DNA of 24,027 nt from a virus. Below, one piece after another: positions 1-5,817 of the stretch. Each line of letters begins with the position of its first letter. The first letter of the stretch is position 1. Below the pieces are notes generated by a model. That model was not told where the DNA came from and did not search any database. It saw only the letters and a list, made by a program, of their open reading frames with translations. The translations under genes and the position numbers were made by a program. The stretch lies in the IMG/VR virus record IMGVR_UViG_3300021960_000498, positions 1 to 24,027 of that record. One strand, given 5' to 3'.

Positions 1-310
1 CTGCTGCTAGATTAACTGGCTCATCATTCTTGGCTGCTGCCGATTGCTGATAAGATGGGATATTCCCTTGTCCAGATTTATCATTCTCAAACACTCTGAA
101 AAAGATAACAGCATCGCCCTTGTTATATTCCTTAGAAGTATCTTTGTTGTAGATCTTAATATCCAAAGCTCCAGGAACGGCAGTTCGCTGCTTAGTTTCT
201 TTATCGAAGTTAGAACCTTCCCAAGTCTCAATGATGTATTCACCCTCTGAAAGAGTTGTGGTTCTCATTAGCTTGAAAGTTCTGTTACTGTGTGTTGGTC
301 CGTTAGACAT
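1..310 (-). CDS. Unknown phage protein, 3' end cut off by window edge
   Basis: This frame starts at ATG (308-310) and stays open to the left edge, giving about 103 residues starting MSNGPTHSNRTFKLMRTTT. The start is supported by an AGGAAA Shine-Dalgarno about 5 bases upstream and by a TATAAT-type promoter about 35 bases upstream. The visible part is soluble and polar, with several charged beta-prone stretches and an Ala/Gln-rich segment near the edge. There is no signal peptide or membrane helix. I do not recognise the family. It heads its own transcript downstream of the replication genes, so a DNA-metabolism role is possible but is only inferred from position. An open frame on the opposite strand (44-250) and another on this strand (7-243) cover the same bases, but neither has a ribosome binding site. 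Confidence 0.75.
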   Translation of the reverse strand, partial: MSNGPTHSNRTFKLMRTTTLSEGEYIIETWEGSNFDKETKQRTAVPGALDIKIYNKDTSKEYNKGDAVIFFRVFENDKSGQGNIPSYQQSAAAKNDEPVNLAA

Positions 311-345
311 ATATTTCCTTTCTGTTATGTTTCCGAATTGTTTTC

Positions 346-373
346 ATTATAACGATTAATAAAAATTCTGCAA
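346..373 (-). promoter_or_regulatory. Sigma70-like promoter for the left-edge gene
   Basis: On the minus strand there is a perfect TATAAT (346-351). A weak -35, TTGCAG (368-373), precedes it at a 16-base spacing. Transcription would start near 339, leaving a leader of about 30 bases with the AGGAAA site before the ATG at 310. A host-type consensus suggests use of host RNA polymerase. Confidence 0.55.
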
Positions 374-448
374 AAAAATTGTGAGATACCCCCCATATAG
401 TATTACGCACCGGGGGGGGAAGGTATGCCCTTTTTTTTTACCCCACAT
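356..448 (-). CDS. Possible 30-codon micro-ORF crossing homopolymer runs
   Basis: The frame starts MWGKKKGHTFPPRC and runs 30 codons. A strong AAGGAG (about 454-459) lies 5 bases before the ATG (446-448), a better site than many real genes here have, and a TATAAC hexamer (467-472) could serve as a -10. The frame crosses A9 (431-439) and C8 (412-419, given as G on the plus strand). If one C were missing, the peptide would end after 14 residues (...FPPGA). The second half could therefore be a sequencing or slippage artefact. The 3' end overlaps the next promoter. Function is unknown, and it may be a leader peptide. Confidence is low because of its length. Confidence 0.35.
   Translation of the reverse strand: MWGKKKGHTFPPRCVILYGGYLTIFLQNFY
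389..444. repeat. Homopolymer-rich intergenic tract (C6, G8, T9, C4)
   Basis: The plus strand carries C6 at 389-394, G8 at 412-419, T9 at 431-439 and C4 at 441-444 within 60 bases of an otherwise AT-rich genome. C6 and G8 can pair around a loop of 17 bases, and ATACC (386-390) has an inverted copy GGTAT (422-426). It may form a hairpin between the initiator gene and the left-edge gene. It is also prone to slippage and miscounting. Confidence 0.5.
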
Positions 449-502
449 TTGTTCTCCTTTTTCCTAGTTATAAAGTGTAAAGGTTCGTTTACTATTTATA
501 AA

Positions 503-1387
503 TTACCTTATCCTCTTGCTGTTAGAAATCCTCTTGATTATTCTTTGTAGCTCTTCCCGTTTATCAATGGGAGGTGGTCTCTTAAAGAATGCGTGTTCAA
601 AGAATACAATGCTTTTAGGACTATCCTTATGGTTATTCCTTCTCCAGATAAGTACATCCTTAATCTTACTGATAGCTTTATCTGGATCTAATCCTTTATC
701 TTTAATCCAGGACTGTACAATTTCTAGTTGTTTCTGATTGTATTGTAAATGTTGACCGAATATCTCTTCGGTTAATCTTCTAAACTCATTCATTACATAT
801 TTACCTTTAAGGAATATATCATTGTTAAGTTTGTTGTTATGTAGTCCTTCTGAATGAATATCTACATATTCCTTGGAGTGAATATCTACCTTATCCCCCT
901 CTTTTACTGTAGGCTTTTCCTCTGTCTTAGTATTCCTTCTGAGTGAATACTTAGTAGTCTTTCCCATCTTCGGTCCCTTCGGTACTTCTGGTTTCTCTTC
1001 GTAAGATCTATCAAGGTCTGTAGCTGTTGCAGCAGCATCCTCCTCGCTGACATCTGGATCAAAGACCATGAAGTATTTGTTACCCTTCAGCCCAGGATGT
1101 TTCTTAGCATATTTAATATATCCCATCTCAATCAGTTTACGAATATGTTTACTGACTGTACTCTGAGACTTAATTCCTAAGACCTTAGCAATAGTGATTT
1201 GGTTGGGCCAACAGACACCTTGCCTTGAGGTATAATTACCTAAAGCACATAGAACCATGAAAGTTCTGGGGTAGGTTTTAAATCTAATATCAGCCACAGC
1301 TCGTTGTGGAATGACACAGAAATGCCCAGGTGTTCTGCCGGTCCCGTAGTCTACTTTATCCTTTTTATTTTTCGGAGCAGTAGCCAT
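503..1387 (-). CDS. Winged-HTH replication initiator-like protein
   Basis: The protein has 294 residues. Residues about 25-110 form a helix-turn-helix/winged-helix domain of the type in phage and plasmid initiators: a helix with RTFMVLCALGNYTSRQG, then WPNQITIAKVLGIKSQSTVSK as the likely recognition region, then HIRKLIEMGYI and a beta wing. A polar linker (about 113-190) contains the repeat VDIHS twice. A helical C-terminal domain (about 195-294) could bind replisome partners. The ATG overlaps the end of the DnaA-like gene by 23 bases and has no good Shine-Dalgarno, so translation is probably coupled. The linker DNA holds three iteron-like repeats followed by AT-rich sequence, as in lambda O. 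The replication role is inferred from domain architecture and context; a transcription factor is the alternative. Confidence 0.7.
   Translation of the reverse strand: MATAPKNKKDKVDYGTGRTPGHFCVIPQRAVADIRFKTYPRTFMVLCALGNYTSRQGVCWPNQITIAKVLGIKSQSTVSKHIRKLIEMGYIKYAKKHPGLKGNKYFMVFDPDVSEEDAAATATDLDRSYEEKPEVPKGPKMGKTTKYSLRRNTKTEEKPTVKEGDKVDIHSKEYVDIHSEGLHNNKLNNDIFLKGKYVMNEFRRLTEEIFGQHLQYNQKQLEIVQSWIKDKGLDPDKAISKIKDVLIWRRNNHKDSPKSIVFFEHAFFKRPPPIDKREELQRIIKRISNSKRIR
781..949. other. Candidate replication origin inside the initiator-like gene
   Basis: Three related repeats (842-949) lie immediately beside a very AT-rich stretch: 781-840 has 13 G/C in 60 bases. All of this falls in the linker-coding part of the winged-HTH gene. 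This is the lambda arrangement, in which initiator-binding iterons and an adjacent melting region sit within the O gene. The call rests on architecture alone. Confidence 0.4.
842..949 (-). repeat. Three iteron-like repeats (consensus TATTCACTCAGAAGGAATA)
   Basis: The copies, read on the minus strand, lie at 931-949 (TATTCACTCAGAAGGAATA), 867-884 (TATTCACTCCAAGGAATA) and 842-860 (TATTCATTCAGAAGGACTA). The first and third differ at two positions; the middle copy has a one-base gap and a further mismatch. Each copy is an imperfect dyad with TATTC and GAATA (or GACTA) arms about 8-9 bases apart. The two left copies are about 25 bases apart and encode the repeated VDIHS; the third is 64 bases away and in a different codon phase. 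Similarity across reading phases argues for selection on the DNA rather than the peptide. Confidence 0.55.
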
Positions 1388-1886
1388 GCTGGATGTTACT
1401 TAGCAATTCATTTTTAATCTTGTTGTAGTCAGACCATAGAGCTAAACCTTTGTCAGTAGTCATAGACCAGCACTTCGCTTGTTCAGCCTTGATGCGTTGA
1501 TGGTAACACACAGTCGTGTGATCTCTGTCTCCACAAGTTCTCGCAATGTGCGTCACTCCATGCTTGGTTAAGTCTAAGCATAAATTAAAATACAAAGATC
1601 TAGCCTTCGCTAACTCTCCATGCTTTCTTTCTGACATGATTTGTTTTGGTGTAAAGTTCATGTGATTACAGACAGCAATCATAATATCCTTCAGCCAAAT
1701 TCTACCTTCAGCTTTCTCTGGGTAATAACTTATTTCTGTTTTCATTAGCTCCACTTGATCCTGGAGTATTCTTATTTTCTTTTCTAAGTTATCTATTTCA
1801 ATTTGTTTGAGTTGCCTCGGAGTGAGCTGCTGCAAATCATTCAAAGGTTTGGGTGGTCTGATAACAACATTATTTATTAGTGTCAT
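1365..1886 (-). CDS. Stand-alone DnaA domain-IV-like DNA-binding protein
   Basis: The protein has 173 residues. Residues about 60-136 match the DnaA-box-binding domain IV: helices through ICNHMNF-type sequence, then LTKHGVTHIARTCGDRDHTTV, with the DnaA signature G-D-R-D-H-T-T-V at 119-126. A predicted coiled coil (about 20-52) precedes it and could mediate dimerisation. The AAA+ ATPase domain of full DnaA is absent. The start at 1886 is preferred because AAAGGA precedes it by 8 bases; an in-frame ATG at 1943 lies deep in the upstream gene. It overlaps DUF3310 by 17 bases and the winged-HTH gene by 23. It may recruit or compete with host DnaA or mark the phage origin. Domain identity is confident; role is inferred. 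Confidence 0.8.
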   Translation of the reverse strand: MTLINNVVIRPPKPLNDLQQLTPRQLKQIEIDNLEKKIRILQDQVELMKTEISYYPEKAEGRIWLKDIMIAVCNHMNFTPKQIMSERKHGELAKARSLYFNLCLDLTKHGVTHIARTCGDRDHTTVCYHQRIKAEQAKCWSMTTDKGLALWSDYNKIKNELLSNIQHGYCSEK

Positions 1887-2226
1887 TGTCTTTGTCCTTT
1901 CTCTTGAATTTAACAATCGTTGGTTTTGGATTGAGTAGTTCATCTAACTCTTCATCAGTAAGATCTCGATCTGGATCCTTCTTATGTTTGTTAATTAGAT
2001 CTGTTAAAGTTTTTAAAAGATACTCAATGAACCAATGAGCTTTCGATACATCCTCTCTCGCACCTTCGAGTGTTGGGATCTTGATACCCATTCTCGCAAT
2101 GTACTTCATGATGCTGCCTTTTAAGTAACCGATAAACTCGGCCTCGGTCATCTGTGATTTGATTGCCTCGATTGTTTCGATTGATTTCTTTTTGTAATGG
2201 TCTGGATTGATTTTATCTTTTGACAT
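1870..2226 (-). CDS. DUF3310 family protein
   Basis: The protein has 118 residues. The DUF3310 signature begins almost at the N-terminus: INPDHYKKKSIETIEAIKSQ, then MTEAEFIGYLKGSIMKYIARMG, an ED pair and AHWFIEYL. This small helical family is widespread in phage early regions and is related to part of T7 gp1.7; its activity is not settled. The start at 2226 (MSKDK) places the domain at the front and has AGAGGG upstream; an ATG at 2250 is possible but lies inside the preceding gene. The gene overlaps the ribbon-helix-helix gene by 14 bases. Its tail is Lys/Asp rich and probably disordered. Confidence 0.8.
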   Translation of the reverse strand: MSKDKINPDHYKKKSIETIEAIKSQMTEAEFIGYLKGSIMKYIARMGIKIPTLEGAREDVSKAHWFIEYLLKTLTDLINKHKKDPDRDLTDEELDELLNPKPTIVKFKRKDKDNDTNK

Positions 2227-2431
2227 CGGTAACCATCCCTCTTGCTGCATTAATCATTTTGTCTAAACGATCTTGTCTAACTTTAGGTCTGATTGCTATT
2301 CCCATCTCTAAGATCTCAGACACCAAAGTTGCCATAGGTATTCGTTCTACCTTGGCTTGGTCCTGGAGTTTATCTTTGAGTTCCTGGGAGATCTTCATGT
2401 AGAAGGGTGTTAATTGCTTGGTTTTAGCCAT
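2213..2431 (-). CDS. Ribbon-helix-helix (CopG/Arc-type) regulator
   Basis: The protein has 72 residues. A short beta strand (about TPFYMKIS) leads into a helix (QELKDKLQDQAKVERIPM) and a second helix (ATLVSEILEMGI). This is the compact strand-helix-helix layout of Arc/CopG repressors, which bind as dimers through paired strands. The start has a strong AAGGAG (2437-2442) 5 bases upstream. It is the first gene of the leftward operon and directly faces the divergent early operon. The gap holds direct repeats that overlap both predicted promoters, so autoregulation and control of the early genes is the likely role (inferred). Confidence 0.75.
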   Translation of the reverse strand: MAKTKQLTPFYMKISQELKDKLQDQAKVERIPMATLVSEILEMGIAIRPKVRQDRLDKMINAARGMVTDVKR

Positions 2432-2442
2432 GTTTTCTCCTT

Positions 2443-2490
2443 GTTAAAATATATCTTGTAAATATATCAAAAATATCTATATTATTAGGT
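2443..2490. promoter_or_regulatory. Divergent promoter region between replication and early operons
   Basis: On the plus strand, TTGTAA (2456-2461) and TATATT (2478-2483) lie 16 bases apart, with a start expected near 2490. That leaves the ATG at 2528, not 2489 or 2498, as the usable start. On the minus strand an extended -10, TGATATATT (2461-2469), would drive the ribbon-helix-helix gene, with its start near 2455. The two core elements overlap, so a protein bound here could affect both directions. Confidence 0.45.
2448..2477 (+). repeat. Direct repeats AATATATC, candidate operator
   Basis: AATATATC occurs at 2448-2455 and 2461-2468, 13 bases apart, and a shorter AAATATC follows at 2471-2477. 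The copies lie within both predicted promoters. Arc/CopG/MetJ proteins bind short tandem half-sites, so these are the best operator candidates for the adjacent regulator. AT-rich DNA makes chance repeats likelier. Confidence 0.4.
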
Positions 2491-2527
2491 GTACAATATG
2501 AGAACAATAACAATGAAAGGAAATACA

Positions 2528-2848
2528 ATGACTAAGACACTCAAGTACGAAAACACAGCTAACATCGGTGACACAATAAGAGGTTATGACTTTGCAAGAT
2601 TAGGTTACAACGACAGTTACATCGAAGGATTAGTAGTTGATAAAGGTCAATGTGATGACAAGTATTATGCTTGTTACAAAATTAAATTAACTAAAAGATT
2701 AGTTAGTGGTGAAGATAGAACACAAAGCACTATCGATGCTGGAGCTGATATTTGGTATGTGCCATTTGAAACTAATGATGACACTTGGAATGTTTCAACT
2801 GATATTAAAAAAATAGAAAGAGTTACTAAAGTTAAGGAGGCTGCATAA
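2528..2848 (+). CDS. Unknown early phage protein, beta-rich
   Basis: The protein has 106 residues starting MTKTLKYENTANIGDTIR. It is the first gene of the rightward early operon. AAAGGA (2516-2521) lies 6 bases before this ATG; three in-frame ATGs upstream (2489, 2498, 2513) have no such site and lie at or near the predicted transcript start. The pattern IGDTIRGYDF, SYIEGLVV, YYACYKIKL and IWYVPFE suggests a small beta-barrel-like fold. Similar proteins seem common in marine phages, but I know no function. It ends in KEAA, encoded by a ribosome-binding segment reused at the next gene junction. There is no signal peptide or membrane helix. Confidence 0.75.
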   Translation: MTKTLKYENTANIGDTIRGYDFARLGYNDSYIEGLVVDKGQCDDKYYACYKIKLTKRLVSGEDRTQSTIDAGADIWYVPFETNDDTWNVSTDIKKIERVTKVKEAA

Positions 2849-2850
2849 TG
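2834..2850 (+). repeat. 17-base stop/start junction AAGGAGGCTGCATAATG, copy 1
   Basis: This segment encodes the last residues (KEAA), supplies a near-perfect Shine-Dalgarno and forms a TAATG stop-start overlap. An identical copy lies 185 bases downstream at the next junction. Confidence 0.85.
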
Positions 2851-3033
2851 GCTAAGTTCACAAAAAAACAATCAGACTTAAAAGACTACATGATCAAGAA
2901 TGATTTGATCTTGGAAGATGTAATGGAAGTTGTTTTGTTAGATCTTAATTGGATGAACCCAATATCTATCAATCAGCTTTGTGATGAGATGAAAAAAAAG
3001 TTAACCAATAAATGTTTGAAGGAGGCTGCATAA
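2848..3033 (+). CDS. Unknown 61-residue early protein
   Basis: This is a small, charged, probably all-helical protein starting MAKFTKKQSDLKDYMIKND. It has one acidic/hydrophobic helix (ILEDVMEVVLLDLNW) and a Lys-rich C-terminus that again ends in KEAA. Its ATG shares an A with the preceding stop codon, and its own stop overlaps the recombinase start in the same way. It therefore sits as a complete cassette between two identical 17-base junctions. I do not recognise a family. Expression is likely strong given the AAGGAGG site. Confidence 0.75.
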   Translation: MAKFTKKQSDLKDYMIKNDLILEDVMEVVLLDLNWMNPISINQLCDEMKKKLTNKCLKEAA

Positions 3034-3035
3034 TG
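3019..3035 (+). repeat. 17-base stop/start junction AAGGAGGCTGCATAATG, copy 2
   Basis: All 17 bases are identical to those at 2834-2850. Here they end the 61-residue gene and start the serine recombinase. Both copies also encode the same C-terminal KEAA. Confidence 0.85.
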
Positions 3036-3674
3036 AACATAGTTGCTTTAGTTAGAGTTAGTACAGATAAGCAAGAAGTTAATAATCAAAAATTTGCTAT
3101 CGAAAAAAAATACAATGATGCATCAATCACCTGGTTCGAGGAGCCGGGTGTTTCTGGAGCTAAGAAGTTTCAGAACAGACCAGTTCTACAAGATGCAATT
3201 AGAACAGCTAAGAAGTTAAGATGTCCATTAGTTGTTTATTCATTATCAAGACTTGGTCGTACATACGAAGTTGGTCAGTTCTTAGAGACTACTAACATTC
3301 AAGTTGATGTATTAGATACTCCAAACTTAGATGATGCAATCGCTGGGTTCCATGTTGCAATCAATAGACTTGAAAGAATTAATATTTCAAATCGTACCAA
3401 GGCAGCACTAACAAGATTAAAAGCAGAAGGTAAATTGTTAGGCAATCGTACTAACTTAGATGTAGTTAGAGTTAGAGGTCATGAAACTTCTAAGGCTAAT
3501 GCAAATCAGTACGCAAAAAATATTTCAGAAATTATTTCTGGCATCAGAGCAACGGGCATCAATACATTGTCTGGTTTAGCTAATGCCTTGAATGATCGTG
3601 GTGTTAAAACTTACCAGGACAAAGTTTGGTACCCGACAACAGTAAAAAATGTCCTAGAAAGAGTGGAGGTATAA
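3033..3674 (+). CDS. Serine recombinase, resolvase/invertase size
   Basis: The protein has 213 residues. The N-terminal catalytic domain has R8 and nucleophile S10 in VALVRVSTDKQ, Q19, R49, and R73/R76 in SLSRLGR. A long E-helix-like segment (about 105-135) leads to a C-terminal DNA-binding domain with ISGIRATGINTLSGLANALN and a final KVWYPTTVKNVL. The aspartate before RLGR in gamma-delta resolvase is serine here. The start at 3033 is set by TAATG coupling and AAGGAGG; the frame also opens at 3012. It lacks the large recombinase and zinc-ribbon domains of large serine integrases, so resolution, inversion or another recombination role is likelier than integration. No recombination site was recognised. 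Confidence 0.85.
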   Translation: MNIVALVRVSTDKQEVNNQKFAIEKKYNDASITWFEEPGVSGAKKFQNRPVLQDAIRTAKKLRCPLVVYSLSRLGRTYEVGQFLETTNIQVDVLDTPNLDDAIAGFHVAINRLERINISNRTKAALTRLKAEGKLLGNRTNLDVVRVRGHETSKANANQYAKNISEIISGIRATGINTLSGLANALNDRGVKTYQDKVWYPTTVKNVLERVEV

Positions 3675-3675
3675 T

Positions 3676-3903
3676 ATGTGGTCTTATATTGTTCTAGTAT
3701 TAAAGAAACAGTTCATGACTAAAGTGAACACAGAAGATAAACAATATGTTTACAAGGAACCTATGAGCATAAAAGAAATCTTGATTGGAATTGCAGAAGG
3801 TTTAGCATTCTTGTTTTTTTTAGGATCCTTAATTTTAATAGTTACACTTGGATGTGTAATGGTTGATAGTTGTTATTATTATTATGTACCAGGAGGATTT
3901 TAA
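3676..3903 (+). CDS. Small single-pass membrane protein
   Basis: The protein has 75 residues. A charged N-terminal half (with MTKVNTEDKQYVYKEP) is followed by one strong hydrophobic helix at about 36-62 (ILIGIAEGLAFLFFLGSLIL onward). The short tail has four tyrosines in a row and ends PGGF. GGAGGT lies 6 bases before the ATG. The last codons provide GGAGGA for the exonuclease gene. I do not recognise a family. It is an early-operon inner-membrane protein, so a role in host takeover or superinfection exclusion is conceivable but only inferred from timing and location. Confidence 0.7.
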   Translation: MWSYIVLVLKKQFMTKVNTEDKQYVYKEPMSIKEILIGIAEGLAFLFFLGSLILIVTLGCVMVDSCYYYYVPGGF

Positions 3904-3904
3904 T

Positions 3905-4885
3905 ATGAAAGATAGTGGTAGAAAAACTTCTTACAAAAGAAAAGAATTAGGTGCCAGTACAGTTGGATCTTTGATCCCTGGCATAAAAGGTTTCAAAACT
4001 CCTAACGAGGTTTTGGAAGATGCTCTAAATGAGTATCAAGGAAAGGAGGCTAAGAATGACTTAGCTAACAATCCAAAGGTTAAGGCTGGACAAGCATTGG
4101 AACCAGTCATAACTAAAATGTTTGTCGATGAGTTACAATCCATAGCAATCGATCAGAAGGCCAAATTTAAAATCTCTGTTCCGGAGAAGGCCAACTTGTA
4201 CTCATTAGACAATGGGAAACTCGGCAGTTCTTTAGATAATCTTTTAACTATTAAAAGTGGTAAGATTGAATTGACTGATCACAACAAATCAACAATGGTT
4301 CTTTCAGATAGTGGTCCAGTTGAAATCAAGAATTACTCTGGATCTGCCGATGATCCCGTATACCCATTAAACATTTATCAATTACAACAGCAGATGCTTT
4401 GTACTGGATCTACCTGGGGCATCCTAGTTAGATTAGTTAAAGGCTGGGAGTTGCAATGGTTTGTTTATCAAAGAAATACTGAGATGTGTAATGACATCAT
4501 TAATGCAGCTACAGATTTCTGGAATAGATTTGATGGGATCTTAGAAGGTAAAGACTATTGGTATCCACCAGAGACTACTGAAGAGGCATCCAAGATCTAC
4601 AAAGGTAATGGAAATATAGATCCAGTAAATATGGATGGTAACAATATGTTATCTGAATTGATTGAGGAATATATCAACGCAGATAAAACTTATAAGGATG
4701 CTAAAGAGAATAAAGATGAGGCATCCAAGGCTATTAAATCTATCATGAAGGATCATGAGGTTATTTCTTTTAATGGTTTTATTATCAATCATAAGACTAT
4801 GAGTAGAAAAAAAACTAAGATGGTAGAAGTACCTGGTGCTGATCCTATTGTGATGAGGAGGTTTAGTATAAAGGATGCAAGATGA
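3905..4885 (+). CDS. YqaJ-type viral exonuclease
   Basis: The protein has 326 residues. Motifs of the YqaJ/lambda-exonuclease (PD-(D/E)XK) fold appear in order: RKELGASTVGSLIPG at the N-terminus, GQALEP with E66, SSLDNL with D111, PVEIKNY with E140 and K142, then IYQLQQQM (about 157-164). It probably degrades one strand of DNA ends to expose single strands for the ERF protein two genes downstream. The start at 3905 (MKDSG) follows GGAGGA; a frame open from 3863 would overlap the membrane protein. A C-terminal extension (about 225-326) is helical and charged. Family assignment is confident from motif order and spacing. Confidence 0.88.
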   Translation: MKDSGRKTSYKRKELGASTVGSLIPGIKGFKTPNEVLEDALNEYQGKEAKNDLANNPKVKAGQALEPVITKMFVDELQSIAIDQKAKFKISVPEKANLYSLDNGKLGSSLDNLLTIKSGKIELTDHNKSTMVLSDSGPVEIKNYSGSADDPVYPLNIYQLQQQMLCTGSTWGILVRLVKGWELQWFVYQRNTEMCNDIINAATDFWNRFDGILEGKDYWYPPETTEEASKIYKGNGNIDPVNMDGNNMLSELIEEYINADKTYKDAKENKDEASKAIKSIMKDHEVISFNGFIINHKTMSRKKTKMVEVPGADPIVMRRFSIKDAR

Positions 4886-5156
4886 TTTCCAATGGTTCAA
4901 TGCTTATATCACAGCTCGTAAACTCACAGCTAAAATGTTGCGAGAAAAAATTTTACAGAAAACTGGTTTTGATATTGAGCAGCAGTTCCTGGAAGAGATT
5001 ATTGAAGTCATGGGCCAAACAGCATTTGAGTTCATGCAATTACAAAACAAAGTATTAACAATCAATGTCATAAAGGAGGACATAAAAAATGATACAACAA
5101 GAAGAGAAGAAACAGACGAAGGAGAAGATGACGATGACGAACCAACCCAACACTAA
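4875..5156 (+). CDS. Unknown acidic-tailed protein between exonuclease and annealase
   Basis: The protein has 93 residues. It has a helical body with TAKMLREKILQKTGFDIEQQ and FLEEIIEVMGQTAFEFMQLQ, then a strongly acidic disordered tail (DEGEDDDDEPTQH). The ATG overlaps the exonuclease stop by 11 bases. AAGG touches the start codon and a stronger GAGGAGG is 16 bases upstream, so translation is probably coupled. The last 68 bases overlap the ERF gene in another frame. The acidic tail resembles that of proteins that contact single-strand-binding or annealing partners, but this is inference. No family is recognised. Confidence 0.65.
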   Translation: MQDDFQWFNAYITARKLTAKMLREKILQKTGFDIEQQFLEEIIEVMGQTAFEFMQLQNKVLTINVIKEDIKNDTTRREETDEGEDDDDEPTQH

Positions 5157-5817
5157 ATCAGTTGTTGATGCTCTCTCACAATTTCAGAGTGAGGCTAACG
5201 CAGCAATTAAATCTAGTAAGAACCCATTCTTTAAATCTAATTACGCATCATTAGAGGATGTAATAGCTGCTGCGAATGAAGGTGCTAAGTATGGATTAGC
5301 ATTTACTCAATGCGTGGACTTCGAGAAGGATGTACTAGAAGGATCTGTAGTTCCTACAATGTATGTAAGGACCAGTCTAATGCACAATGCAAGTGATACA
5401 GTTATTACTTCTAGATACCCAGTAGTACCTAAGAATAATAGATACGATGATAGCCAGGCTTTGGGATCTGCTATTACTTATGCGAAAAGATATTCACTCC
5501 AGGCAATCTACGGATTACCAAGTGAAGATGATGATGGTAACTCAAATACTCATAATGAAAAAGTTATGGCTGATCAAAAAAGAAAGATGACAGTCTGGGT
5601 TAACACTATCAAAACTTCTGTAAAACAAACTCTTCAGAATAAAGAGATGAGTGATGCAGAAAAAATCCATGACTTAATTGCTTTAGAAAAAGAAAACAAA
5701 GCAGCATTCGAAAAGTTAATGGATCTAGATAAAGGTCAATGGGATATGCTTATGAATTATATCGTTGATGAAAAAAAGAAATTAGGAGGTATAGCAAATG
5801 ACACTAATGCTGACTAA
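5089..5817 (+). CDS. erf: ERF-family single-strand annealing protein
   Basis: The protein has 242 residues. The ERF core is clear: ALSQFQSEANAAIKSSKNP, FFKSNYASLEDVIAAANEGA, YGLAFTQ, then a strand-rich section with LMHNASDTVITSRYPVVP and SQALGSAITYAKRYSLQAIYGL (broken here at ITY for reading). The C-terminal third is helical and Lys-rich. It would anneal strands made by the upstream YqaJ nuclease, as in lambda Red-type pairs. I chose 5089 because AGGAGG precedes it by 9-10 bases. ATGs at 5128 and 5134 would shorten the overlap with the upstream gene and also have a GGAG nearby; the conserved domain starts after either. Confidence 0.9.
   Translation: MIQQEEKKQTKEKMTMTNQPNTKSVVDALSQFQSEANAAIKSSKNPFFKSNYASLEDVIAAANEGAKYGLAFTQCVDFEKDVLEGSVVPTMYVRTSLMHNASDTVITSRYPVVPKNNRYDDSQALGSAITYAKRYSLQAIYGLPSEDDDGNSNTHNEKVMADQKRKMTVWVNTIKTSVKQTLQNKEMSDAEKIHDLIALEKENKAAFEKLMDLDKGQWDMLMNYIVDEKKKLGGIANDTNAD

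Noticed and set aside
891-899. DnaA-box-like TTATCCCCC near the iterons
   Set aside because: It matches TTATCCACA at only 7 of 9 positions and is isolated. I found no cluster of boxes.
1870-1943. Longer start for the DnaA-like gene at 1943
   Set aside because: It would extend 74 bases into the DUF3310 gene and lacks a ribosome binding site, while the ATG at 1886 has AAAGGA at good spacing.
3033-3674. Integrase and lysogeny
   Set aside because: The recombinase lacks the large-integrase domains. No attachment site, CI-type repressor or excisionase is visible, so a temperate lifestyle is not supported by this window.
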